DNA of 64,000 nt, taken from the NCBI GenBank assembly GCA_023419535.1, contig JAEZXX010000059.1, forward strand, positions 1 through 64,000. The letters are read 5' to 3'. Shown here piece after piece: positions 41,784-50,444 of the stretch (position 1 is its first letter; every line of letters begins with the position of its first letter). The notes beneath the pieces were generated by a model, which was not told where the DNA came from, made no database searches, and worked only from the letters and a program-made list of their open reading frames with translations. This DNA is from Pseudomonadota bacterium (GTDB lineage Bacteria; Pseudomonadota; Alphaproteobacteria; Rhizobiales; Rhizobiaceae). The translations under genes and the position numbers were made by a program.

Positions 41784-44558
41784 TCAGGCTTCGGCGAAGG
41801 CGCCGTGGCAGTGCTTGAACTTCTTGCCCGAGCCGCAGGGGCAGGCCTCGTTGCGGGCGACGGGACCCCAGGTGGACGGGTCGTTCGGATCGCGGTTCGC
41901 CGGCCGCGTCAGGAAGGGCGAGGCGCCCGCCAGGGACGCGGCCGCCGCGGCCCGTGCGCCGGGCTGCGCCGGGGCGGGTCCCGGGGTCCCGTCCGCCATC
42001 TCGTCGACCCCCGTCGTCGCGTCCACATGGTGGCCGTGCATGGGCGGCGGCGTCGGCGCGACGCGCTCCTCGGGCCGGACCAGCTCCACCCGCGCCATCT
42101 GCTGCGTCACGCGCTCGCGCAGATTGTCGAGCATGGACTGGAAGAGCTCGAAGGCCTCCGACTTGTACTCGTTCAGCGGATCGCGCTGCGCGTAGCCGCG
42201 GAAGCCGACGACCGAGCGCAGATGATCGAGATTGACCAGATGCTCGCGCCACAGGCCGTCGATCGTCTGGAGCACGACAGAGCGCTGGACATAGGTCGAG
42301 ACGTCGCCGCCGAAGCGCTCGCGCTTCTCGAGCGCCGCCTTGTCCACCGCCTCCTGGAGGCGCTGGCGGATGTCGGCATCGTCGATGCCCTCCTCCTCGG
42401 CCCAGGCCTGGATCGGCAGGTCGAGACCGAAGATCTCCTTCACGTCCTCGGCGAGCTCGGCCGTCTCCCACTGCTCGGGATAGGCCGTCTCCGGCATGCG
42501 GCGGGCGACGAGCTTCTCCACCGTCTCCTCGCGCATGTCGTCGACGCTCTCGTCCAGCGAGGTCGCATCCATCAGTTCGAGCCGCTGCTCGAAGATGACC
42601 TTGCGCTGGTCGTTCATCACGTCGTCGTATTTCAGAAGGTTCTTGCGGATGTCGAAATTGCGCGCCTCGACCTTCTTCTGGGCGTTCTCCAGCGCCTTGT
42701 TGATCCACGGATGGACGATCGCCTCGTCCTCCTTCAGCCCGAGGCGGGACAGCATCGTGTCCATGCGCTCGGACCCGAAGATCCGCATCAGGTCGTCCTG
42801 GAGCGAGAGATAGAACTTGGAGCGGCCGGGGTCGCCCTGGCGCCCGGAGCGGCCGCGCAGCTGGTTGTCGATGCGCCGCGATTCGTGGCGCTCGGTGGCG
42901 AGCACGTAGAGGCCGCCGGCTGCCAGCGCCTGCTCCTTGAGGCGCTGCACGTCGGCGCGGATCGCGGCGGCCTTGGCCTCGCGCTCCGGCCCCTCGGGCA
43001 TGTCCTTCAGCTCGTGCTCGAGCCGCATGTCGAGATTGCCGCCGAGCTGGATGTCGGTGCCGCGGCCAGCCATGTTGGTGGCGATCGTCACCGCGCCGGG
43101 CACGCCGGCCTGGGAGACGATGTAGGCCTCCTGCTCGTGGTAGCGCGCGTTGAGGACCTGGAAGTCCTTGAGGCCCGCCTCGCGCAGGCGCGTGGCCAGA
43201 AGCTCGGACTTCTCGATCGAGGTCGTGCCGACGAGGATCGGCTGGCCGCGCTGCGCTGCGTCGCGGATCTCGGCGGTGATGGCTTTGAACTTCTCATCGA
43301 AGGTCCGGTAGACCTCGTCGTGCTCGTCGCGGCGCTGCACGGGCAGGTTCGTCGGAACCTCGATGACGTCGAGCCCGTAGATGTCGCCGAATTCGGCCGC
43401 TTCCGTCGAGGCCGTGCCGGTCATGCCGGCGAGGCGCTTGTAGAGGCGGAAGTAATTCTGGAAGGTGATCGAGGCGAGCGTCTGGTTCTCGGGCTGGATC
43501 GTGACGCCTTCCTTGGCCTCCAGCGCCTGGTGCAGGCCTTCCGAGAAGCGGCGCCCCGGCATCATGCGGCCGGTGAACTCGTCGATGATGACGATCTCGT
43601 CGCCGCGCACGATGTAGTCCTTGTCGCGCTGGAAGAGGGTGTGGGCCTTCAGCGCGTTGTTGACGTGGTGGACGACGGCGACGTTCTCGATGTCGTAGAG
43701 CGATGCGCCCTGCAGATGGCCGGCGGCCTCCAGAAGACCCTCCAGCTTCTCGGTGCCGTCCTCGGTGAAGGAGACCTGCCGCTGCTTCTCGTCCAGCTCG
43801 TAGTCGGACTTGTCGAGCTGCGGGATGAAGGCGTTGATCGTCTTGTAGAGGTCCGAGCGGTCGTCGAGCGGGCCGGAGATGATCAGCGGCGTGCGCGCCT
43901 CGTCGATCAGGATCGAGTCCACCTCGTCGACGATGGCGTAGTGGTGGCCGCGCTGCACCATCTGCGCGCGCTCGTACTTCATGTTGTCGCGAAGATAGTC
44001 GAAGCCGAGCTCGTTGTTCGTCGCGTAGGTGATGTCGCAGGCATAGGCCTCGCGGCGCTGCGTGTCCGACAGGCCGTGGACGATGACGCCGTAGGAGAGG
44101 CCGAGGAAGTTGTAGATGCGGCCCATCTGGTGGGCGTCGCGGGTGGCGAGATAGTCGTTGACGGTGACGACGTGGACGCCTTTGCCTTCGAGCGCCTTCA
44201 GATAGACCGGGAGCGTGGCCACCAGCGTCTTGCCCTCGCCGGTGCGCATCTCGGCGATGGAGCCGCCGGCCAGAACCATGCCGCCGATGAGCTGCACGTC
44301 GAAGGGGCGAAGGCCGAGCGTGCGCTTGGCCGCCTCGCGGACCACGGCGAAGGCGGGAACGAGCAGATCCTCGACGCTCCGGCCGGCGGCGATCTCGCTC
44401 CTGAAGCTCTCGGTCTTGGCCCGCAGCGCCTCGTCGGAGAGGGCGGCGAACTCGGCTTCCAGCTCGTTGATCTGCCGGACCTTGGCGTCGAAGCGCTTCA
44501 CGATCCGGGACGACGACGAGCCGAACAACTTGGCCGCCAGGCCGCCGAGACTGACCAT
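41784..44558 (-). CDS. secA: preprotein translocase subunit SecA
   Basis: 924-residue ATPase motor of the Sec pathway. Walker A MRTGEGKTLVATLP near residue 100, Walker B region VDEVDSILIDEARTPL near 205, the MAGRGTDIQLGG motif near 500 and RGRSGRQGDPG near 572 belong to the DEAD-like motor. The C-terminus ends with the zinc-binding SEC-C motif NEACPCGSGKKFKHCHG, which binds SecB and ribosomes. The start 44558 follows GGAAGGA. It is divergent from a PpiC-type foldase gene; GC-rich hairpins near 41737-41775 follow its stop. Confidence 0.98.
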   Translation of the reverse strand: MVSLGGLAAKLFGSSSSRIVKRFDAKVRQINELEAEFAALSDEALRAKTESFRSEIAAGRSVEDLLVPAFAVVREAAKRTLGLRPFDVQLIGGMVLAGGSIAEMRTGEGKTLVATLPVYLKALEGKGVHVVTVNDYLATRDAHQMGRIYNFLGLSYGVIVHGLSDTQRREAYACDITYATNNELGFDYLRDNMKYERAQMVQRGHHYAIVDEVDSILIDEARTPLIISGPLDDRSDLYKTINAFIPQLDKSDYELDEKQRQVSFTEDGTEKLEGLLEAAGHLQGASLYDIENVAVVHHVNNALKAHTLFQRDKDYIVRGDEIVIIDEFTGRMMPGRRFSEGLHQALEAKEGVTIQPENQTLASITFQNYFRLYKRLAGMTGTASTEAAEFGDIYGLDVIEVPTNLPVQRRDEHDEVYRTFDEKFKAITAEIRDAAQRGQPILVGTTSIEKSELLATRLREAGLKDFQVLNARYHEQEAYIVSQAGVPGAVTIATNMAGRGTDIQLGGNLDMRLEHELKDMPEGPEREAKAAAIRADVQRLKEQALAAGGLYVLATERHESRRIDNQLRGRSGRQGDPGRSKFYLSLQDDLMRIFGSERMDTMLSRLGLKEDEAIVHPWINKALENAQKKVEARNFDIRKNLLKYDDVMNDQRKVIFEQRLELMDATSLDESVDDMREETVEKLVARRMPETAYPEQWETAELAEDVKEIFGLDLPIQAWAEEEGIDDADIRQRLQEAVDKAALEKRERFGGDVSTYVQRSVVLQTIDGLWREHLVNLDHLRSVVGFRGYAQRDPLNEYKSEAFELFQSMLDNLRERVTQQMARVELVRPEERVAPTPPPMHGHHVDATTGVDEMADGTPGPAPAQPGARAAAAASLAGASPFLTRPANRDPNDPSTWGPVARNEACPCGSGKKFKHCHGAFAEA

Positions 44559-44827
44559 CTGAAAGATGTCCTTCCGTATCGTTGGAGGCGGCCGCACGCG
44601 CGGTCCGGCTCCTGCCCTGCCGAGACCGGCGGGACTGGACCAGACCCTTGAGATGAACCGGAAACGGCTGGACTTTGGGAACGCGCGAGAGATAAGAGGG
44701 GCCCTATGCGATGTCAACGCCGCGACATGCGGCGCCGAAGGGCGCCATCCGGCTCGAGACAAGCCCCCGTCGGGGTGCAAGAGGCCGCTCCCTTTCTCCC
44801 CCATCGCCATCCAACGAGGACGAGCGC

Positions 44828-45844
44828 ATGACCAACACCCATCTCGCGCGCCTGGCCGCCGCCGCGCTGCTTCTGTCGTCGACGGCTCTGGCCGCCAACG
44901 CGCAGGACACCGCGCCGGCCGAGACCCCGCCGGCTGCCGCCGAGCCCGCCGCTCCCGCCGAGCCGGCCCCCGCTCAGGCCGAGCCCGTCGATCCCGCCGC
45001 GGTCGTGGCGCGCGTCGGCGGCTCGGAGATCACCGAGGGTGATCTGGCCGCCGCGCTCGCCGATCTCGGGCCGCAGTTCGCCCAGCTGCCGCCCGAGCAG
45101 GGCCGCATCGCGGTGCTCGCCGCGCTGATCGACATTCGCTCGCTCAGCCTCGAGGCGCAGGAGGCCGGCCTCGAGAACGATCCGCTGGTCGAGCGCCGCA
45201 TCGCCTTCCTGCGCGACCGGGCGCTCCACAACGCCTATTTCGAGCAGGAGGGCGTGGAGGCGATCACCGACGAGGAGCTGCGGACCCGCTACGACACGGA
45301 GATCGCCGCCATGGCGCCCGCCGAGCCGACCGAGGAGGTCAACGCTCGGCACATCCTCGTCGCCACCCGCGAGGAGGCCGAGGCGATCATCGACGAGCTC
45401 GACGGCGGAGCCGATTTCGCCGAACTGGCCACCGAACGCTCGTCCGACCCCGGCTCCGGCCAGCGCGGCGGCGACCTCGGCTGGTTCGGCCCCGGCCAGA
45501 TGGTCCCGGCCTTCGAGACGGCGGCCTTCGCGCTGGAGCCCGGCTCCTACACGCAAGAGCCGGTGGAATCGCAGTTCGGCTGGCACGTGATCCAGACGAC
45601 CGAGAAGCGCACGGCCGAGCCGGCCGAGCCGCCGGCCTTCGAGGACGTGTCCGAGCAGGTCCGCCAGGTCGTGCTGCGCGAGCGCTACATCGAGATCGTG
45701 CGGGCCGCGCGCGAGGAACTCGACGTCGAGTATGTCGACCCGCAGATCCAGTCGCAGATCGAGGCGATGGAAGCCGCCATGGAAGGCGAACCGGCCGCCG
45801 GGGAGCAGGCCCCGGCCGCCGGCGAGACCCCGCCCGCGCAGTGA
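44828..45844 (+). CDS. PpiC-type peptidyl-prolyl isomerase (exported foldase)
   Basis: 338-residue exported parvulin-like isomerase that helps fold secreted or outer-membrane proteins. A signal peptide (cleaved about ANA-QD, residue 23) is followed by a Pro/Ala/Glu-rich linker, a SurA/PrsA-like N-domain and the PpiC domain near 180-275: VNARHILVATREEAEAI, SSDPGSGQRGGDLGWFGPGQMVPAFE and SQFGWHVIQ. The tail is Pro/Ala-rich. ATG 44828 has GAGGA upstream. Being divergent from secA, it may share regulation with the Sec machinery. argJ follows after 56 nt. Confidence 0.9.
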   Translation: MTNTHLARLAAAALLLSSTALAANAQDTAPAETPPAAAEPAAPAEPAPAQAEPVDPAAVVARVGGSEITEGDLAAALADLGPQFAQLPPEQGRIAVLAALIDIRSLSLEAQEAGLENDPLVERRIAFLRDRALHNAYFEQEGVEAITDEELRTRYDTEIAAMAPAEPTEEVNARHILVATREEAEAIIDELDGGADFAELATERSSDPGSGQRGGDLGWFGPGQMVPAFETAAFALEPGSYTQEPVESQFGWHVIQTTEKRTAEPAEPPAFEDVSEQVRQVVLRERYIEIVRAAREELDVEYVDPQIQSQIEAMEAAMEGEPAAGEQAPAAGETPPAQ

Positions 45845-45900
45845 TCCGAACGGGGCGGCCCGTCGCGGCCGCCCCTCGCTTTCTTGCAGGAGACGACCGG

Positions 45901-47133
45901 ATGAGCGCCGCCATCTCGCCGCTGGCCCCGAAGACCTATGCCGAGCTCGGCCCCATCGAAGGCGTCTCGATCGCCACCGCCGCCGCCGGCATCAAGTACA
46001 GCGGCCGGACCGACGTCCTGATGATGGTGCTGGACGAGGGCACGAGCGTCGCGGGCGTGTTCACGACCTCCAGATGCCCCTCCGCCCCGGTCGACTTCTG
46101 CCGCCAGAGCCTGAAGGGAGGACGCGCGCGCGTCCTCGTCGTCAACTCCGGCAACGCCAACGCCTTCACCGGCGCCAAGGGCCGCGAGACGACGCGCCTG
46201 ACCGCCGAAGCCGCCTCGGCCGCGCTGTCCTGCGGAACGGACGAGGTCTTCCTGGCCTCGACCGGCGTCATCGGCGAGCCGCTCCCGGCCGAGAAGTTCT
46301 CGCATCTCCTCGCCGGCATGGCCGGCGAGGCTCAGCCCTCGCTCTGGCGCGAGGCGGCCGAGGCGATCATGACCACGGACACCTTTCCGAAGGTGGCCAC
46401 CCGCAGCGCCGAACTCGGCGGCCGGACGGTCACGATCAACGGCATCGCCAAGGGCGCGGGCATGATCGCGCCCGACATGGCGACGATGCTGTCGTTCCTG
46501 GCGACCGACGCGGCCATCGCGCCGGCCGTCCTGCAGACGCTCCTGGCGGAGGCCGTGGGCCCGACCTTCAACTCGGTGACGGTCGATTCCGACACCTCCA
46601 CCTCCGACACGCTGCTGTTCTTCGCCACGGCCAAGGCCGGCAACGCGCCGGTCGTCGATGCGTCGGACCCAGGGCTCGCGTCCTTCAGGGCCGCGCTCGG
46701 CGACCTTCTCCTCGACCTCGCCCGGCAGGTGGCGCGGGACGGGGAGGGCGCGCGCAAGGAGATCCAGGTCACGGTGACGGGCGCCGTCGACGACGCCTCG
46801 GCCAAGCGCATCGCGCTCTCCATCGCCAATTCGCCGCTGGTGAAGACGGCGGTGGCGGGCGAGGACGCCAATTGGGGTCGCGTCGTCATGGCCGTCGGCA
46901 AGGCCGGCGAGCCGGCCGACCGCGACCGGCTGTCGATCTGGTTCGGGCCCGTGCGCGTGGCGGCGGGCGGCGAACGCGATCCCGCCTACAGCGAGGCGGA
47001 AGCGTCGGCGGCGATGAAGGCCGACGAGATCGCCATCCGGGCCGACATCGGCCTCGGCGAGGGGCGCTGGACCGTCTACACCTGCGATCTGACCAAGGAA
47101 TACGTCGCGATCAATGGCGACTATCGAAGCTGA
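45901..47133 (+). CDS. argJ: bifunctional glutamate N-acetyltransferase/amino-acid acetyltransferase
   Basis: Arginine synthesis: transfers the acetyl group from acetylornithine to glutamate and can also make N-acetylglutamate from acetyl-CoA. The 410-residue precursor self-cleaves before the Thr of GMIAPDMATMLSFL near residue 197, which becomes the N-terminal nucleophile of the beta chain. Other signatures are NSGNANAFTGAKG near 82 and AGEDANWGRVVMAVGKAGE near 320. GGAGA precedes ATG 45901. It overlaps the downstream GNAT gene by 20 nt. With argH it gives two arginine genes in this window, far apart. Confidence 0.96.
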   Translation: MSAAISPLAPKTYAELGPIEGVSIATAAAGIKYSGRTDVLMMVLDEGTSVAGVFTTSRCPSAPVDFCRQSLKGGRARVLVVNSGNANAFTGAKGRETTRLTAEAASAALSCGTDEVFLASTGVIGEPLPAEKFSHLLAGMAGEAQPSLWREAAEAIMTTDTFPKVATRSAELGGRTVTINGIAKGAGMIAPDMATMLSFLATDAAIAPAVLQTLLAEAVGPTFNSVTVDSDTSTSDTLLFFATAKAGNAPVVDASDPGLASFRAALGDLLLDLARQVARDGEGARKEIQVTVTGAVDDASAKRIALSIANSPLVKTAVAGEDANWGRVVMAVGKAGEPADRDRLSIWFGPVRVAAGGERDPAYSEAEASAAMKADEIAIRADIGLGEGRWTVYTCDLTKEYVAINGDYRS

Positions 47134-47890
47134 GCGGTTGAAACGGCTCGCTGTCGTCCGCCGGCTCGAGGCGGCGGGCTTCCGGGCCTGGCCGGCGTCG
47201 AGCACCGCCTATGACGGGACCTGGGCCGTTCGCACGACGAGGGGCTTTCCCGCGCGGCGCCTGAACTCGGTCAATCCGCTCGACCCGTCCGACGACACCG
47301 ATCTCGACGTGCGCGTCCGGCGTGCCGTCGAGCATTTCCGCGACGTCGGGCGCCAGCCGATCTTCCGGCTCTCTCCGCTCGCCCCGCCGCGCCTTATCGC
47401 CCATCTGGACCGGGCGGGCTGGGGCACGGAAGCGGAGTCGATCGTCCTGACCGGCGACCTCGCCTCGATCGACCTCTCGGAGGCGATCGACCGCATTCCG
47501 ATCCGCGACGGGCAGCGCTATCTCGAAGCCTCCCTGATCGTCCACCAGCGCCCGCCGGGGCTGCGCGAGGGCCTCTTCGAGATCATGTCCTCGATCCGGC
47601 CCTCCACCGCCTTCTTTGTGCGCGAGGACCGGCGGGAGAACCCGATCGCGGTCGCCCTCGCCATCACCGACAACGATCTCGCCGGCCTCCTCGACGTGGC
47701 GGTCGCCCCGCATATGCGCCGTCGCGGCATCGGGCTCGATCTGGTCCGCACCGCGCTCCGGCACACCGCCCATCGCGGGGCGAAGACCGGCTGGCTGCAG
47801 GTCGAGGCCGACAATGCGGCGGGTCTCGCGCTCTACCAGGGCCTCGGCTTTCGCGAAGCCTACCGCTACGTCTATCGGACGGCACCCTGA
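47114..47890 (+). CDS. GNAT family N-acetyltransferase
   Basis: 258-residue protein with a C-terminal GNAT domain (about residues 125-258). The acetyl-CoA pyrophosphate loop is VAPHMRRRGIGLDLVR near 197-212, followed by QVEADNAAGLALYQGLGFREAYRY, the classical motif B region. The N-terminal half carries a second, degenerate GNAT-like fold. It begins inside argJ (20-nt overlap), an arrangement conserved in Hyphomicrobiales, where mutT usually follows; here a toxin-antitoxin pair intervenes. Acceptor substrate is unknown. Confidence 0.88.
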   Translation: MATIEAERLKRLAVVRRLEAAGFRAWPASSTAYDGTWAVRTTRGFPARRLNSVNPLDPSDDTDLDVRVRRAVEHFRDVGRQPIFRLSPLAPPRLIAHLDRAGWGTEAESIVLTGDLASIDLSEAIDRIPIRDGQRYLEASLIVHQRPPGLREGLFEIMSSIRPSTAFFVREDRRENPIAVALAITDNDLAGLLDVAVAPHMRRRGIGLDLVRTALRHTAHRGAKTGWLQVEADNAAGLALYQGLGFREAYRYVYRTAP

Positions 47891-47893
47891 TAC

Positions 47894-47922
47894 TTGCCGG
47901 ACATTAGTCGCCCGGCTATCAT
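47894..47922 (+). promoter_or_regulatory. promoter of the phd-vapC pair
   Basis: TTGCCG (47894-47899), a 17-bp spacer and TATCAT (47917-47922), directly after the GNAT stop codon and 30 bp before the antitoxin start. It gives the pair its own expression independent of argJ. Confidence 0.6.
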
Positions 47923-47924
47923 GG

Positions 47925-47939
47925 TGACCACAGTGGTCA
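47925..47939. promoter_or_regulatory. palindromic operator of phd-vapC
   Basis: Perfect palindrome TGACCAC-A-GTGGTCA placed between the -10 and the ribosome site GGAGG (47941-47945). Position and symmetry fit autorepression by the antitoxin, as is known for Phd/YefM modules. Confidence 0.6.
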
Positions 47940-47951
47940 TGGAGGCCGGTC

Positions 47952-48197
47952 ATGCGGGAAGTCCAGCTTCGCGATGCCAAGAGCGGGCTGTCCAAGCTCG
48001 TCGACGATGCCGTGGCCGGGACCCCGTCCGCCATCACGCGGCATGGACGCCCGACGGCGGTCGTCGTCGGGATCGAGGAATGGCGCCGGCTGAACGCCGC
48101 CGTGCCCAGCTTTGCCGAGTTCCTGCTGACCGCGCCCTTCGAGGATGGGGACCTGCCCGCCCGCCGTCCCGGCGACGAGCGCCAGATCGACCTTTGA
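47952..48197 (+). CDS. Phd/YefM family antitoxin
   Basis: 81-residue antitoxin. The N-terminal DNA-binding part VQLRDAKSGLSKLVDDAVAG and the following AITRHGRPTAVVVGIEEWRRL are the Phd/YefM signature; the C-terminal FEDGDLPARRPGDERQIDL is the toxin-wrapping tail. GGAGG lies ideally before ATG 47952, and the palindrome upstream is a likely binding site. The stop overlaps the toxin start as TTGA. The pair interrupts the usual GNAT-mutT neighbourhood, suggesting insertion. Confidence 0.92.
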   Translation: MREVQLRDAKSGLSKLVDDAVAGTPSAITRHGRPTAVVVGIEEWRRLNAAVPSFAEFLLTAPFEDGDLPARRPGDERQIDL

Positions 48198-48664
48198 AGG
48201 GCGTTCTTCTCGACACCAACGTCGTGTCCGCTTCCTCGCCGCTGCGCGCCGGCGAGAGCGCTCCGGCGCTCCGGCAATGGCTTCTGGAGAGAAGCCATGC
48301 GCTGCACCTTCCCGCGGTCGCCATCGGCGAGATTCGCTCGGGTGTCGAGGCGGCGCGGGCGAGAGGGCAGGCCCGGAAGGCCGAGGCGCTCGACCGTTGG
48401 CTGTCCCAGCTCGCACTCGTCTTCGCCGGGCGGATTCTTGCCGTCGACCTGAGGGTGGCGGATCTGTCGGGTGTCCTTCTCCAGCGCGCCCGGGCAGCCG
48501 GTCACGAGGTCGGCTGGATCGACGCGCAGATCGCAGCCACCGCGACGGCGCATGATCTCCTGCTCCTGACACGCAACGCACGGCATTTCGCCCCGCTCGG
48601 GGTCGACTTCCGCGATCCCTTCGTCGAAGACGTCGCGACGCTGGATGGCCTCCTCGAAGGTTGA
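48194..48664 (+). CDS. vapC: PIN domain toxin (VapC/FitB type)
   Basis: 156-residue PIN-domain ribonuclease, toxin of the upstream antitoxin. Acidic active-site residues are visible as Asp in VLLDTNVVS, Glu in AIGEIRSGVEAA near 43, Asp in GWIDAQIAATA near 115, and the last in LLTRNARHFAPLGV. LRVADLS near 95 fits the family. The start is TTG 48194, overlapping the antitoxin stop. Several mRNA- or tRNA-cleaving VapC toxins share this fold; the target cannot be told here. Confidence 0.9.
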   Translation: MKGVLLDTNVVSASSPLRAGESAPALRQWLLERSHALHLPAVAIGEIRSGVEAARARGQARKAEALDRWLSQLALVFAGRILAVDLRVADLSGVLLQRARAAGHEVGWIDAQIAATATAHDLLLLTRNARHFAPLGVDFRDPFVEDVATLDGLLEG

Positions 48665-48671
48665 ACGCCGC

Positions 48672-49079
48672 ATGCCGACCCCCCGTCTTCTCTTCGTCGC
48701 GGCCTGCGCGCTTCTCGATGCCGACGGGCGCGTCCTGATCTGCGAGCGCCCTGCGGGCAAGTCGCTGGCCGGGCTTTGGGAGTTTCCCGGCGGCAAGGTG
48801 GAGGCGGGCGAAACGCCGGAGGAGACGCTCGTCCGCGAGCTCGCAGAAGAGATCGGGGTCGTCACCAAGCCCGACTGCCTCGCGCCGCTCACCTTCGCCA
48901 GCCACGCCTACGAGGAGTTCCACCTTCTGATGCCGCTCTATGTCTGCCGGCGCTACGAGGGGATCGCACGGCCGCTGGAGGGGCAGCGCCTCAAATGGGT
49001 CCGGCGTCGGGACCTGCGCGACCATCCGATGCCGCCGGCCGATCTGCCGCTGATCCCGCATCTGATCGACCTGTTCTGA
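48672..49079 (+). CDS. mutT: 8-oxo-dGTP diphosphatase MutT (Nudix)
   Basis: 135-residue Nudix hydrolase that removes oxidised dGTP from the nucleotide pool, preventing AT-to-CG mutations. The Nudix box is complete: GGKVEAGETPEETLVRELAEE near residues 38-57. LICERPAGKSLAGLWEFPGG before it is typical of MutT. GAAGG upstream of ATG 48672 supports this start over the in-frame ATG at 48645. In related genomes it directly follows argJ and the GNAT gene. Confidence 0.93.
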   Translation: MPTPRLLFVAACALLDADGRVLICERPAGKSLAGLWEFPGGKVEAGETPEETLVRELAEEIGVVTKPDCLAPLTFASHAYEEFHLLMPLYVCRRYEGIARPLEGQRLKWVRRRDLRDHPMPPADLPLIPHLIDLF

Positions 49080-49144
49080 TCGCGTTTTAAGTCGATTTTT
49101 ACCGAGATCGGCGATAATCGAGCTCCTTCGCCGGAGCTTCCGAC

Positions 49145-49471
49145 ATGCCGCCTGCCCTTCGTCCGGCCGACGCCGGACACGCACCGTCCCGCCCGTCCGA
49201 GGATGGATACGCCACCCTTCGCCAGCTGCGCCGCGCCCTTCTGCGCGCCGGCGTGGCGGCCGGCTCGCTCGCGGTCCTCGTTGTCATGGTTTTCGGCCAT
49301 GGCAGCGAGCGTCCGCTGCGCGAGGCCGATCGCGGTCTCGTCCTCGACGAGATGATGACGGGCAGCATCGCCGCCCCGTCGCGCTACGTCTCCAGCCGCT
49401 CCGTCCTCCAGGCCCCCGGGGCCTCGCCCTGCCTTCTCTATCCGGACGGCTCGCGCCGCGGCGACTGCTGA
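49145..49471 (+). CDS. hypothetical single-pass membrane protein
   Basis: 108-residue protein of unknown function. A polar N-terminal 35 residues, then one membrane helix (about 36-50, AGVAAGSLAVLVVMVFG), then a short probably periplasmic tail with a LVLDEMMTGSIAAP segment and two cysteines (PCLLYP, RGDC-end) that could form a disulphide. The gap upstream is AT-richer (TTTTAAGTCGATTTTTACC near 49084-49102) and may hold its promoter. It converges on the methyltransferase gene 4 nt away. Real by codon bias and context, but not certain. Confidence 0.55.
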   Translation: MPPALRPADAGHAPSRPSEDGYATLRQLRRALLRAGVAAGSLAVLVVMVFGHGSERPLREADRGLVLDEMMTGSIAAPSRYVSSRSVLQAPGASPCLLYPDGSRRGDC

Positions 49472-49475
49472 GGCA

Positions 49476-50333
49476 TCAGCGCGCCTTCAGGGCCTCGGCG
49501 AGGCTCGCCTTGGCGCTGCCGGGCTTCAGCGGCTTCTGCTGGCTCTCGTGCGGGCGCCAGCCGGAAAGGTGGATCACGTCGAAGGTGGCGCGCACGCGCC
49601 CGTCCGGGTCGGCGAAGCGCTGAGCGTAGATCTCGGCCGCGCGCAGGAACAGACGCCGCGAGACCGGCCGGCGCGAACGCGCGTGAAGGACGTTCGCGCC
49701 CCCCATCGCACGGATGTCGGCCATGAGCTGGAACATCGTGTCGTAGCGGATCGTCAGCCGGTCCTGGTCGATGACGGGCAGGGCGAAGCCCGCGCGCTGC
49801 AGGAGGCCGCCCGCATCGCGGAGCTCGGCGAAGGGAAGAACGCGCGGCGAAGCGCCGCCGGACAGCTCCGTCTCGGCAGCGATCAGCGCCGCACGCAGCT
49901 CGTTCAGCGTCTCGCCGCCGAACAGGGTGCCGAGAAACAGCCCGTCCGGCCGCAGCGCCCGGCGGATCTGCACGAGCGCGCCCGGCGTGTCGTTGGTCAG
50001 GTGCAGACCGAGGTTGGAGACGACGAGGTCGAAGCTCTCCGGCTGGGCGGGCAGGGCCTCGATGTCGCCGACAAGGGCGTCCTCGCCCTCGGCGGTCTTG
50101 TCGAGCCGGACCAGCCGCCCGACCTGGCCGGTCGCGTTCACCGCGCGCGCGCACTCGCCGCCGTCCCCGCCGAGATCGAGCCCGGTCTCGAACCGACGCT
50201 GCACGAGCGACAGGCGTTCGGCGAGGTCCTGCGCCACGTGGCGGGCCAGGAACAGCGGCGGCGTCTGGCCCTCGCGCGACCAGCGCGTGCGGCGTCGGTC
50301 GAGAAGGGCGCGGTCGAAGGGTTCGGCGGTCAT
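49476..50333 (-). CDS. SAM-dependent methyltransferase (BioC/NDUFAF5-like)
   Basis: 285-residue methyltransferase. After FDRALLDRRRTRW (residues 6-18, the usual opening), the SAM loop is GLDLGGDGGECA near 50, the acidic region VGDIEALPAQPESFDLVVSNLGLHLTND near 88-115 and LRPDGLFLGTLFGGETLNELR near 125-145. Similarity is to the NDUFAF5/BioC-like group; mitochondrial NDUFAF5 hydroxylates a complex I subunit. Role here unknown. It is divergent from comF with only about 110 bp between, a conserved alphaproteobacterial arrangement. Confidence 0.87.
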   Translation of the reverse strand: MTAEPFDRALLDRRRTRWSREGQTPPLFLARHVAQDLAERLSLVQRRFETGLDLGGDGGECARAVNATGQVGRLVRLDKTAEGEDALVGDIEALPAQPESFDLVVSNLGLHLTNDTPGALVQIRRALRPDGLFLGTLFGGETLNELRAALIAAETELSGGASPRVLPFAELRDAGGLLQRAGFALPVIDQDRLTIRYDTMFQLMADIRAMGGANVLHARSRRPVSRRLFLRAAEIYAQRFADPDGRVRATFDVIHLSGWRPHESQQKPLKPGSAKASLAEALKAR

Positions 50334-50444
50334 GGTTTTTCGGCGTCTCCGGGCGGCCTGCGGGCCCCGGAACCGTCGCGCGAGGCTTGCCGTCCGCCGC
50401 AAGTGGCGTATCGTTCCGTGCGGCACAAGTGGAAAGGACACCCG

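Noticed and set aside
41772..44651. 959-codon plus-strand open frame opposite secA
   Set aside because: Mirror of secA codon bias, rich in Leu, Val, Glu and His without any motif; secA itself is certain.
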